64,000 nucleotides of DNA from Paracyclopina nana (lineage: Eukaryota; Arthropoda; Copepoda; Cyclopoida; Cyclopettidae). Positions within the stretch are counted from its first letter, which is position 1; every line of letters starts with the position of its first letter. A model generated the notes under the pieces. That model made no database searches. It was given only the letters and a program-made list of their open reading frames with translations, and had not been told where the DNA came from. Position numbers and translations under genes: made by a program. The stretch is from the NCBI GenBank assembly GCA_019096065.1, contig JAGUCH010000007.1:3494501-3558500 (forward strand), read 5' to 3'. This document shows positions 33,120-44,893 of the stretch, piece by piece.

Positions 33120-36100
33120 ATGACCAATTTGCCTTTTGAAGCCACAATCAGACTTCAAGTAAGCTTAAAATATCAATTATATTTCCAAAATTATTTAATT
33201 TCAATTTTAGGTGCATTTGCCAAGAAATCAATTGTATGTCTGTAGAGTGAATCCGAAAACATCCATTGGAGAAGTTTTTGACCTTGTATGCAAGGAGAAG
33301 GGATTGAATCCTGAAAATTATGAAGTCAGAAGATCTGGTAAGCTTGAAAAATCAATGTTTTGGCTATTTGTTTGGCTTCTGACAACAGGCTTGACTGTAC
33401 TGTGCATGAAGGTATAAGAAAGTTACCAATTCCCACCAAATCTAGCATAAGAAGCCAAGTCTCTGTGTATCACTTTTTCCTTAATATTGCATCAAAGCAT
33501 TTACTGCAGTAACTTTTCCTGAAAGATTCTAACAAGAATTTTTTTTGAAGGGATTATTTCTAATTAAGTTTAAAAGCTTCTTTACAGATAGTGAACAGCT
33601 ACAATGAAGTAGCTTGATGACAATAAGAGTTTTTTTTTAAATTTTCCCAGTGATATTCAGTTGCTTGGTCTGCTCTAAATCGTCATCTGATGGCGCCTTT
33701 TAAAGCTGTCGAGAAACCGTATCGCTGCTGCTGCTTTGCAGCAACTGCTGAATTTCTTCTGTGCAGTATCTTATCGCCTTAAAAATGTTTTTGCAGCATC
33801 AACTCTCTCAAAAGTAATAATTTTGCAGATTGTTCAGGAGAAGCGCTGCGTTTCTCCTCCTGCATCCTTGATTATCCTGGCCTTAATGAAATCACCATAG
33901 AGAAAACAAGCAGATATCATGTAGCAAGCAGGTAAAAATTAATATCTTTTTTTCTTCAATAATTGCCATTTTATTCATTCTTTTTTTCCAGGTCAGTGTC
34001 AACCTCTGACATTTTAAGGCTGCAAAAGCAAAGAGGGCTCATACTAGGGCTTGGCCCTTTATCAGTAAGTCTTATCTAGAAATTGTGCAATATTAGCAGC
34101 AGAGGCCAATTAACATACTTCTCTCTTTTTATTGTGTGTGTACAGAGCACAGGAGCAAGCTTGAGCTCCAAATGTGACAGCCCTGAAATTGGGAGGAGAC
34201 ACCAGAAAACCTATTCAATCATGAGTACCTTGACTGACTCATCTTCCACAGCAGGTGGACAGATGAGGCCAAGGAAGAAAAAAGCTCCTGCTCCACCCCC
34301 ATTGTCAGCAACAATGTCTGCTTCCAGGTCATCACTAAACATCTCCAACTCACAGTAAATCCTCATCTTTATTTGGTTTGTCAGTGAGGATTTGACTTTT
34401 GTTTTTCCAATTTCAGAAATCTTAGAGAGGTGAGATCAGTGTCAATGATCAGCTTGAACAACCAGACCAACAAAAAAAGAAGAGCCCCTCCACCTCCAAA
34501 GCCCATTCCAAAGATTGAAGAAGAGGTGCCAAAAGTGGAGGAGGAGGCAGCAAAGAGAATTCCTAGTGCCAAACCACCTATGCTAACTGAAGAAGAGCAT
34601 GTGCCAAAAGCTGGCTTTGTCACTGAAATAGTCCCTGCTGCTAATGCTGAAATGACCCATAAACCAGCACATGTTGCAGCCAAAGTGCCAAAATCTGCTC
34701 CATTGGCAGATCAAGCTCCAAATCCAGCTCCCAATGAAAAATTAATTACTAAACCTGAAATGGCCCCAAAACCTATTGCTGTTAAAGTGCCCAAACCCTC
34801 CCCTGTTGTTGCAGAGCCAATGCCCAAACCAGCCCCAAGACAAGTGAATGAGCCTGCTGAGGACAAGCCAGTAGTTGTGAAGGAAGCCGTTAAAGTCATT
34901 GATTCAGGCAGCAATGACAACACAATTGGCCCAAATCTGCAAGGTAAATACACCTATCAAAAGCTGATACAAATCACTCCCTATGAACCGTTCAAGCCTC
35001 CCTCCATTGTCAAGTCGGCCAAAATTCAGGAAAAAATAGCCATTTTTGATAACACTAATGCCACACCTTACAGCAACAAACCGGTTGTCCCTGTTTATCC
35101 CAAGCCCAGGCAACCTGTCAATCTGGATAAAAATACTTGCATAATTGTGCCAAAGAAAAGTAACGAGGCCAATTCTCCTCAAATCATCAATGCTCGTAAA
35201 TTAATGCAGGAAGCCCAGCAAAAAAGGCCCGAAATCATTAAGCATTCTTCCTACTTGGAAAAATTGCACTCTTTGTCTGAAATGAGCTTGAAAATCCTGG
35301 ATGGAGAAAATATCTGTAACATTAGCCAAGCTGATTTTGCCAAATTAGTCACAGATAACAATAGCCAATTTGTACTCCATTGTAGAAAGCAAAAAGGTAC
35401 TTTGGGCCAACTGGGTGATTCTTCCTATTTTTATGAAGAAAAGCCATCAGTGGTAGATGACTTTGATGCTGAAAAAGCAATTAATGTAGATATTGATGAG
35501 AATGAAGTAGTTGAAAATAGTGCTGAAAAATCCCCTAAAGAAGATTATTTTGATGAGGAAAAGCTATCTAAATCTGTAAATGATTTGCGTAGTATGAAAA
35601 ATCTAGAAAAGTCTCCTGTAGCCAAAAAGTCTATGTCTGCTGATGAACATGCCAAATGGAACACTTTTCTCAAAGACATCAGTCAAATGACCATAGAAAT
35701 TGACGATGACAATGAAGAGTATCTTTAAGAACCTATCATTATTTTTAATGACCTCTTAGCATTTCTCTAATTTGCATGCATCACCTCCTTCTTATTCACT
35801 TGTTTTTCACACCTTTTGTTGCACACATTTTTTCTTTTCCTACATTAGGTGAACTGCACATGACTCAAGACGAAAAAGCACCGTCCAAGCCACCTCGAAC
35901 TTTTGTGGTAGCTAAAAGCCCCGATAACCTAAATTCTAGCTTCAATGGGGACCAATTGCAAGAAGAAGAAACTCCTCTACCAGAGGGTGAAAGGAAATCA
36001 CCCCAAAAGAGTGAGCCTGGTCCTCATCCCATCCACATCCAGGATGATCTTGAACACACGAAACTAAAGAAAAAAAAGTCCAAGAAGAAGCTGAAGAGTG

Positions 36101-39100
36101 AAGTTGTCTATGCTGCTGTGGACAAAGAGAAAAAGCTGAAGAGAAGACAAAAAGAAAGCAAGAATGAGCCCATTTATGAAGACATTACTCCTTACCAAGA
36201 AAAGAAAGCTGATCAGGAGACTCCAACGACCAAGGTGCCCACCAATGATGACAATGCAAGTGCTAACCAAGAGAGAGATTCATCCAAGAGCTTGAATCCC
36301 TTGGCCAAGAAGCCTATGAAGAAATTGAATCCAGTTGCCAATGGAGAGAAGGAATCCAGCAAGGACAAAAGTCCCAATGACAACCTGCCTTACTTCAAAT
36401 TTGCCCTTGCTTCAACTGCTCATATTCCTGGGCATGAATTCAAGGGCAAAACTGGCCAAATTCAAGATAAACCTGTGATTGACTCGGATGATGGCATTGA
36501 AGATGAAGACTTGGTTGAAGACCTAAGTTTGTTCAATCACACTGTTCCACCTAAGCCAAAAGTGAGGAAATCCAAAGCCTCATCGCAGCAAAAACCACAG
36601 GTCTCTGGATTGACCCTTGAGGAGAAAAAGATTCTTGAGGAATCTATGAAGTTGAAAGAAGAAGAAGCTGAGAAGCAAAGACAAGCTGACCTTGAGAAAT
36701 CAGCAAAAGCCAAGCAAGGACAATTGGTACGAAAGGCTGAGGAAGAAGCAAGGCTGGCTCGTACAAAAGAGCTGAAAATCCTCAAGGACCTGAAAGCAAA
36801 AGCTAGCAAAGAGGTGAAGAATGAGCTCACTCCTACCGAGCAGCTCAGAGCTCAGCTGAAAATGATGTCTGGCCAATCTGCTATCAAGACAGAAGGAATC
36901 AAGCTTGACATTGATGAAAATGATGACTTGCTCCCAATCAGAAGAAAGGCAAATGGAGAAGTCACTCAAAGTGATTCATCATCAGAGCAGTCAGATTTGG
37001 TGGAGGATGAAAAAGGCATGTTCTTTATCAGTTTAATATTCCTTTCTCTTCTTCGATCCCTTCATGGGTTGATCTTTACTTCTTACCTTGTTCTCATGAA
37101 CCTATATTCCATCTGCTATTTAATGTTAGTCAATAGTTTTCTTCAAAAGAGTTCTTTAAAATCAATGCATGGAAACTTACTTTTTGAAGGGAAATTTTTC
37201 CCATGGAAAGGAAAAGATTAAAACATGCTAAAACTTTTCTCATCACTTTTCTCATTGAGCACTAAGCCTTATCAAATTATTAGAGGTCATGTGATTACGT
37301 GCCGTTTATTGCTCGTAAATTCTGGTGCCTTTTCATTTTAACAAGCGCATTTTTATAGGTCAAGATGTAGAAAAAATCCCTGCATCATCTGCATCCAACC
37401 TTGATGCTGAGCACAATATCATTGAAGAGAATAATGAGGTAATTAACTGGGTTAATTAAACATACCATTAGCTAAATGATATCCTTTTTTCAGAACTCAC
37501 TCAATCACTCTCAAGCCATATCTGACGCTCTTGATGAGTCCTATGCTGCAATTGATTTTGGCCCCGAGCTTGATGTCACTGATGAAGAAGAGGACTCTTT
37601 AAAAGAGAACCCACTCCAAGCTTCTGAGATTGAAAAGAGCCATGCAAATTTAACAAATGTCAATGAGTCAGTCACTCCCATTACACTTGAGTTTGGGCGT
37701 ATGGAGCAGCCCCAAGCCTCATTATTGTCAGATTGGTCAATTCGCACCATTCCGGAGCCTCCATCCGGATTCAAGGATAGCATTGTGGTTGCTCAGGCTG
37801 ACCCTCCTGAGAAACCTGGGCAGATTCAATTTTCCATCAACAGCTACAATGAAAGGTCATATCCTACCAAAGTGATGATCAGTGATGAAGTTGACCAAAA
37901 GGAGAAAGATGAAGAAAAGGAAATTGCTCCTCCTGTTGCAAAAAAGTCAGAACCCAAAATTGCCAGAGCACAGACCTTTTCTGCAACTTCAAGAGTGCCA
38001 TTGCATAGTACCAGAGTAATGCCAAATGATGATTTGACACTAAACCGAGCAAGAATGCAAAAATCAGTCACTTTGCCACCTCAGAAGAAATTTTCTGATG
38101 TAGTTCTAAGGAAGACCTCATCATCATTAGAAACACTAGATGGTAAAGTGGCAAAGCCTTTTTCCAAAAGTTTTTGTGAGTGACCTTTTTGCAATTTTTT
38201 CCAGAGGAATTGCCTTCACAAGTCCACAGGAAACCTTCCATTTTAGAAACCTTGGCAGTAAGTACCATTTGTAGCTCAAAGTTGGGTTGTTTTCCCTATC
38301 TTTGTTTATCTTACATTCCCACGTGGTGCAAATGTCAACAAAGTTCTGCACTACAGTTACATCTGCTAATTTTTTACAGCCCTGAAATATTTTATAGCCC
38401 TGCACACTCAAGATTTGGGCAAATATTTGTGAGTCATTCATTCTTGCATAGTATTTGCACTTTGGCAAGGTTAGGCCAATTTTAGGCAGATTTTTTTCAG
38501 TGCATGAGGCATTGAAGCTATGTGTAGTACTTCATTCATAGGCAGTGTGCACTCTTTTAAAAAGAAAGTGAAACCTCTTGAAATTGCATGAAAAAGGAAG
38601 TCATTGCCAGCTTGCTTCCAACTCCTGTATAGCATATTGTAGACTGTCATGATTGACCACAAAAACTGCAAGAAGAAAAATTAGGTGAAATTTCCTGGGT
38701 GAAAATCAAACTTTAAATTGGCCTAATACTATAATGAGAGTTTGCCTTGGACCATTTTAAATTACAGCCAACCTTGAAACCAAAAGTCATTATTGCAAGA
38801 AAATGTGCTTGTTTTTGAGTCTAGCATCTTCTGTGAAAGTGCTAAATCCAATGAAATTCGGAAACGGAAGCAGGAATTTTCCCCACTTTTTTACACTTCA
38901 TCCTGCTGCTGATCACATGCTGGAAATTGCTCCATGAGTAGGATCAGAGTTTTTACTTATGCTTGATGATTTTTGCTGTGTTCTCAGATGACATCTGTTG
39001 TTTTAACACGTGTTATTCACACTCTCACACTGCAAGTGAAACATTTGCTGCTGATCTACTACATTGTGGTGAAAGTTTGCACTTTATTGAATGATAATGA

Positions 39101-42100
39101 GCTTTTTTGTCCCATATTTCGTCATTGTAACCGTAATTATAACCACCTAATGAATTTTTCAAGCATTTTTTGTGTAGCTTGGTATCTTTTTTGACACAGG
39201 AATTCACTAGTGTCAAAAGAGTGATTAATGAGACAAATTGGCAATCTTGCATACAGCATTTGCTTCCAGTTTCCAAAGCTTAGAAATGGTTTACTGTATT
39301 TTGTGCATTACAAAAAAAAGTTCCCATAAGTTGACAATTATCAATGGAAGGGGCTCCACTTTTACTTGATATCTAGCACAAGGTCTCAGTGTCTTTGCAC
39401 TGTATGACTAAAAGAAAGTTTGGTCATCCATTCGCCATCAGGCATTATTTTTTCCATGTAAAATTTCTTGGTATTCAAACAATGAAAAAACACCACTTGC
39501 CATTATGACTATCTCAGTGGTTTTTCTGGCATATATCATGATTTCTCAGAGTATATACGTACACATCTCATTACAATAGTCAATAATAGACAAATTGCAC
39601 TTTTCTCAGTAAACTATTTTATTATTGTTATTATCATTATTTTTTTTTTGCTTAAAGATTTTGTTTTTGATAACAAAAAGGGGTTGAGTCAGCAAAACCA
39701 CTAATGAGACTTGATCGAAATCTTTCAAATTAACTTTCAGTTCTTGATACTGAAATAGTTATATCTAATATTAGGGATTCATTGACCAAAAGATTTTAAC
39801 TCGAGATTTACATAAACATTGCATACTTTGTCTTTTTGACAATTTTTGACTCATGCCAAATGAGCACAATTCAGGGTCCTTTGCAGCACCACCAAAAACG
39901 CGCCGCTGCGTAAGTCGTGCGTATGTACGCACTTTTTTCTTACGCTGGCTTCAAGCAAGCGCGGTTTATGTTAGTTGCACGTGAAACCGCCATAAGGCAA
40001 GACTCGTGTTTTTCCTCAGCCAGTGAAATCATCATTTAGTGAGTGGAACAAATCCTTAATTGCAGCGTGAAGGAAAAAATACGTGGTAATTTGAAATTTG
40101 CTTCTTGTATTCAGCTCAAGTTTTCAAAAGGTGCAATTTGAGATTGAATGATAAGGCTGGTTCTTTTTTGAGAGAAAAAAGCCTTTTCCCCAGCTTACTT
40201 TCCCTCTTAAAGGCAGAATTTCTACTTCAACCACACAAATTTAGGCAATTGCTCTTAAGTAACAGACTTTTTCAGAGACCACATGGTTTTCTATAATGAC
40301 ATAATTAAGGCGATGAATCATCGACATTATGTTTCAGTATCAAAAACTGAGAGGCAATTTGAGAGTTATTTAACATTAACATTAATTATTGCTCTGGTTG
40401 TCAAAAGTGATCTTGCCAAAAAATGTCAGCAAAAGTAAAAAAAAAATAAATATTTTTGTGTATGTTTGTAGATATGATATTATGAGGCATAAATATCATT
40501 TTCTCGTTAAATTACTCCATGAATACTCATGATTATGCAATCAAGGTCTTGGAAACATCTGTAGAACATTCAGCATAGATAGTTGGCATGCTGTGTTTTT
40601 AAGGAACACCCGTGAAATCAATCATACATTTGAAAGGTCACCACCACTTCTCAAGACAAGATAAAGCTTTTGGAGTGGATGCAAACAAATTTTGTCCTTG
40701 ATTTTAGCAGCATAGTCTTCAATGCACCTACCTCACATTGAGCAGTTTGACCTCTAAGATCATTTTTCTACCAGGGTGACCTTAAGCCTGCCTTGCCTAT
40801 GAAACGTGAATGAATGTGCAAAAAAAACTGCTGCAGCAGAGCCACCTGGTGAGGTGGTGAATTTTGCATAACCTTGATGAGCAAAGTTTTCCAAAGCAAA
40901 AACAAAATCCTTGGCAATGAATGAGAACTGGTCTGACCACTTTATGCCTTATATGGAAGTAGCAGTGCTAATTTTCTTTGGCTATTAAATCAAGGTCAAC
41001 TTATGCTCTAAGGAATGTCAAGGGAATTATCAGTAGTAATTTGAGTCATAGTACTATTAAGTTTCACTTTTTGCTTTCAGGCCATTCGGCAAGAATTTGC
41101 TGTGCAGGGAAATAATGATCAAGTGACCAAGCCAGAAATAGTGGAAACCAAGGAAGATAATCCAGAGGATTTGAGGTATGCGCTACTGAGATTACACATG
41201 TAGGAATTTTTTTGGGTGCCAAAATTGAAATAAGTACCGGATTTCCTTAAAAGGAAGGTGGCAAGTTGAGCAATTTCCGCAATAATTTTGTCAGATTCTT
41301 GTTTAGTTGTGGTATTTCAAAAACTCTGCTAAATGAAAATGGTGTCAAAATTCCCTTATCTTACATTCATTCATGTATGATAAGATCCAAAATGGCAAAA
41401 AAAGGCACTTTTTGTCTGATTTGATTGACTCTCAGAAGTTGTTGTGCCAAAAAGTGCTTATTAGAGTGCCAAAAACAAACAAGTGCAAAGTGCTCGAAAT
41501 TCCTCATTGCGATAAGGATCTCTTGGAAGTCTTTAGTAGTTCATGCTATAGTGATGAATGGGGTTAACCTTCGACTTGTTAGATATACTGCCAATTATTG
41601 CGAAATTCCTAGCTGCTGGAGCAGATGAAATATGAACTTGGGGTCTCATCTACTTTAGTAGCACACACACACTGCTGCAGCAAAAATGGTAGCAAGGTCA
41701 GCTCAAGTCATCATCTCATCATTAGAGCTATTATTAACAGTTCCATATCTTCATCTTTCAGGAGATCAGCTGAAGATGAAAACAACATCATGATGCATCA
41801 TCACCCAAACAGTAGCAGATTTTATCAGTATGGCCCACCCTCCATTGTCATGGGTACTTGGGGTGACAGAAAGGGCAGGTCTCAATTTGCCCCTCCACCA
41901 GCCCCCTTTGCCATCCCCCCTGCTGGGGTGCCTGGGGGCAGGCTGGGCCCTGCACCAGTCTCCAGGATCAATGCTGGCTACCACAGCCTTCAGTACACTT
42001 CTGTGCCAACTTTGAACCAGGCTGAGCACCAATATGCAATGGGGGGACAACAAAGGAAACTTCCATCAAAAAAGTTCTCATTGGACTCCTCCAAAGAGAC

Positions 42101-43296
42101 TTTGCAGAAAAAGCCTCAGGTAAACATGATTTTAATCAGGGGGAAATCAATAACTCTGCCAGGAAACTCCAAAAAACCTTGAATTAAATCATTTCATTAA
42201 ATCCTGAAGAAGATGAAATTGAAAAAAGTCAGCCAATTATTTGAAATGATTATTTTTGGACTCACACACACTAAAAAAAAATTTTTGACAAAAACTCAAA
42301 ATATATGAGGAAATATGTGACATTGATGAACTTTTCATTCTATCAAAAATACCTGACACATTCTTTTAAAGGTTAAGGCCTTTGTGAGCCAAGTTGAGGT
42401 AGCTAAGAATCAAGATAAGCTAGCTTGGTCCAAGGACTCCACCACAAAGTCCCCAGTCAGCAATGGCAGCAAAAATGCCACCCAAGAGGAGCAACATCAG
42501 TCAAAAAGAGTGCCAAGCCTCTCAGAAGATCCAAAGTCAATTATTCTGGCAGCAGCCAAAAACCCAAGTGGATTGGTGTCCCCATCAAAGCCTCAATTCT
42601 ACTTTGGCCAGCCCATGACAGAACTGGTTAAGTCAGCTGGCACAGGCCAACGCAGGCCCTCTGCCATTGAAAAGGTGAAGCTCAACGAGGCCTTGACGCA
42701 CCCCAAAAAGGCCACAACTACTATTACTCCAGGCTTGTCAGAAGATAAAGGCTCCTTGTCCTCGGGAGTGTCCAGTTTGTCCTCCAGCTCCAACAACTCA
42801 TCCTCAAGGTCAAGTCCAGCCAAGGATGTGCAGCATTCTAGTCCAGTGACATCAAAGCAAGCTGCCAACACAATTCCTGCAAGTCTGGATTTTGCAGCCA
42901 AGGCATTTGAGAGCCAGCTGATTGCTGGCAGGAATAGGCTCAAAAAGGCCTCAGTGCAAAATGAGGTTGGCCAACCTGCCAAGCTGCCACCTGCACCGGT
43001 TCCACCTCCTCCTCCACCTGCTTTGGCACCTGCCAAGTCTATTCCTGCAGCTCCTGCATTGAGGTCCTATGAAATTCCACAGGCACCTAAGCTCAAGAAA
43101 GTTGTTCAGCAAGAGAAAAAAGGCCTTGTGCCACCCAATGGAATCAGTGCAAGGGAAGAGCTGATGATGGCAATTAGAGGCACAGGGGGATTCAAAGGGC
43201 TAAAAAAGGTGCATATTTAGTAATACATTATTCTCAGCTTTATTATTTCATCCATCTTTTTTTTTATTTCAGACCAACTCTGGCAAGAATTTATAA
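33120..43296 (+). CDS. COBL: Cordon-bleu homologue (WH2 actin nucleator)
   Basis: Fourteen coding exons: 33120-33158, 33211-33337, 33829-33931, 33992-34064, 34146-34354, 34417-35396, 35849-37015, 37359-37438, 37494-38169, 38205-38257, 41081-41175, 41762-42119, 42372-43208, 43273-43296; 1606 residues. The ubiquitin-like Cobl domain is at the N-terminus (LYVCRVNPKTSIGEVFDLVC). Basic proline motifs KKKAPAPPP and KKRRAPPPP (about residues 160 and 207) match the syndapin-binding motifs of COBL. The middle is disordered with a Lys/Glu coiled coil. Two WH2 motifs lie at the end (about 1494-1513, SQLIAGRNRLKKA; about 1577-1599, EELMMAIRGTGGFKGLKK), preceded by polyproline. COBL nucleates actin filaments. 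The intron after 37015 uses a GC donor; the frame upstream of 33120 stays open to the acceptor at 33060. Confidence 0.87.
35397..35728 (+). CDS. COBL: alternative C-terminal extension of Cordon-bleu exon 6
   Basis: If the donor at 35396 (AAAAAG|GTACTT) is not used, the same frame runs on for 110 codons to a stop at 35726-35728. The extension looks coding: it is rich in Asp, Glu, Lys and Ser like the rest of the protein (KSPKEDYFDEEKLSKSVNDL). It would give a short isoform of about 620 residues with the Cobl domain but no WH2 motifs. No AATAAA is obvious directly after it. Confidence 0.45.
38258..41080 (+). other. long Cordon-bleu intron (2.8 kb)
   Basis: By far the longest intron of the gene. 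It holds no convincing exon. A CpG-containing patch at 39895-39990 looks like a promoter. Confidence 0.5.
39895..39990 (+). promoter_or_regulatory. possible internal promoter in Cordon-bleu intron 10
   Basis: CpG-rich segment (CGCGCCGCTGCG, GTGCGTATGTACGCAC, CACGTG) inside an AT-rich intron. A transcript starting here would encode only the last four exons, that is the proline-rich part and both WH2 motifs. Inference only. Confidence 0.25.
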
Positions 43297-44893
43297 TAAG
43301 CAAAAAACCTATTTTTGGGTAGAATTACATTCCAGTACATTAGAGTATTTCATCCATAATTTTGAGCTTTTTCAGCACTTTTATTTGTTCGGCTACCCCT
43401 ATCTTTACCTACTGTGGCTTGCTTTTTGTTGGCCTAGTATGAAAGCTGACAACTTTTGCACTGTTGTTGTTGTTGTCATCTCCTTTTTTCGGGCTCATTT
43501 CTTTTCCATGCGTGTGATACTACAAATGTTGGTGTATATGTACTATAAGTTATTACAAAAGATGATTTTGTAATTGTTGATCATCTGCCACGAATTGCAA
43601 TAAATGTGAAATGATGATGCATACTAATTCTGTGTGAGGTTGATGCCACTCTCATTGAGGCAATTGTTCCGATAATAAAGCTCTATTTCCTAGCTATCAA
43701 GTGTACTTATTTCAAAATTATGTAGGCTTAATTATTATTGGTCTGCTAGAGTTCACATCAAAGCTAAAACAATGAAAAAAAAGAAAAAAAGTAATTCCCT
43801 ATTTTTAGTTTGGCACTTTTTTAGAAATTGCTCTCAAAAATGTTCTTTTGTGTCATGCCTCAATAATTTAATAGCAATTATTTTTGAGAGCAATTTCTAA
43901 AAAATTTTCAAGAAGAGCTTTTATTTCACCAAAATTGAGCGATTAGCCACGCAGCAAAAGAGGGCTTTTACCATTTTGACTTACGTAGCTGAACATCACA
44001 TTAAAGCATAATCTACCACACCTACTAGGTATATACACTGAATATTGAGAGGAAATACGTTCATGCTGTTATGTACGCTGGTGTGGCAACATCTATCATT
44101 TAAGCGCATAAGCATAATCCTTGGCCTTCCGTGATGCACACTGGCACAAATCAGCACAAAAAATACGCATTTTTACCTAGCAAAAAAAAAAATGGGCTAA
44201 TTCTCTCATTGTCATGCTAACTCATTGTTTTTACTCATTCAAGCCAAAGAGGCCAGCCACACCAGGTGAAAGCTTAAGGAAAAAGGCCTTCTTTCGCTGT
44301 AAGAAGAATAATCACAATTGTAAAATAAGCTAGCTTAGCAAGCACACCTTGACTGTAGTAGGACCTAGTACACTCTATAGGCTAGTGCCTTTTCCATGCA
44401 GACTGCTTTCTTTTCTTCCTACACTTCTCCTTCTCGGCTCTAGACTAAATATTGATCCTGCTTTCTCCCTTTATGGCCTCTTCTTCATATGGCCAAAGCC
44501 AGAAAAGGTTCGAAAGAGCTACAAGCCTTCACCCCACTCTGACTTAAGCCAGGGAAAAATTGCCTAAGTTGGCTATTGCAATCTTCATTGGCCTATTAAA
44601 ATGCTGAAAAAGCAGTTTTATGGTGTGTAAATGGTAATAATGAGGAATCAGAGTTGTGATGCCAATATGTGTAAGAGGCTGAGAAAAGGCCCAAATTCAA
44701 GCCACTCTGTCTCCTTTTGTGAGTGTTGTGGCCTTTATATTCTACTACTACAGAGTCGCTCTCTCTTTAACTCTCTTGCTTTGAATGCGCCTTCAACTAT
44801 AGTACTACATCACAAGTATTTCTGGGCCTTCTTCCGACGAACAACTAGCTTGCGTACTCAAAAAATGCTCTACTAAATCACCTGAAGAAAACC
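43297..44893. other. spacer between Cordon-bleu and calsyntenin
   Basis: 1.6 kb without a supported exon. It contains the Cordon-bleu 3' UTR (AATAAA candidates near 43600 and 43675), a perfect 25-bp inverted repeat (43817-43904), and the calsyntenin promoter and 5' UTR. Confidence 0.45.
43817..43904. repeat. perfect 25-bp inverted repeat with 38-base loop
   Basis: Arms 43817-43841 and 43880-43904 are exact reverse complements (core AGAAATTGCTCTCAAAAAT). An RNA read from either strand would fold into a long unbroken hairpin. It could be a tiny foldback element remnant, an RNA-processing structure or a small-RNA precursor. Confidence 0.6.
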
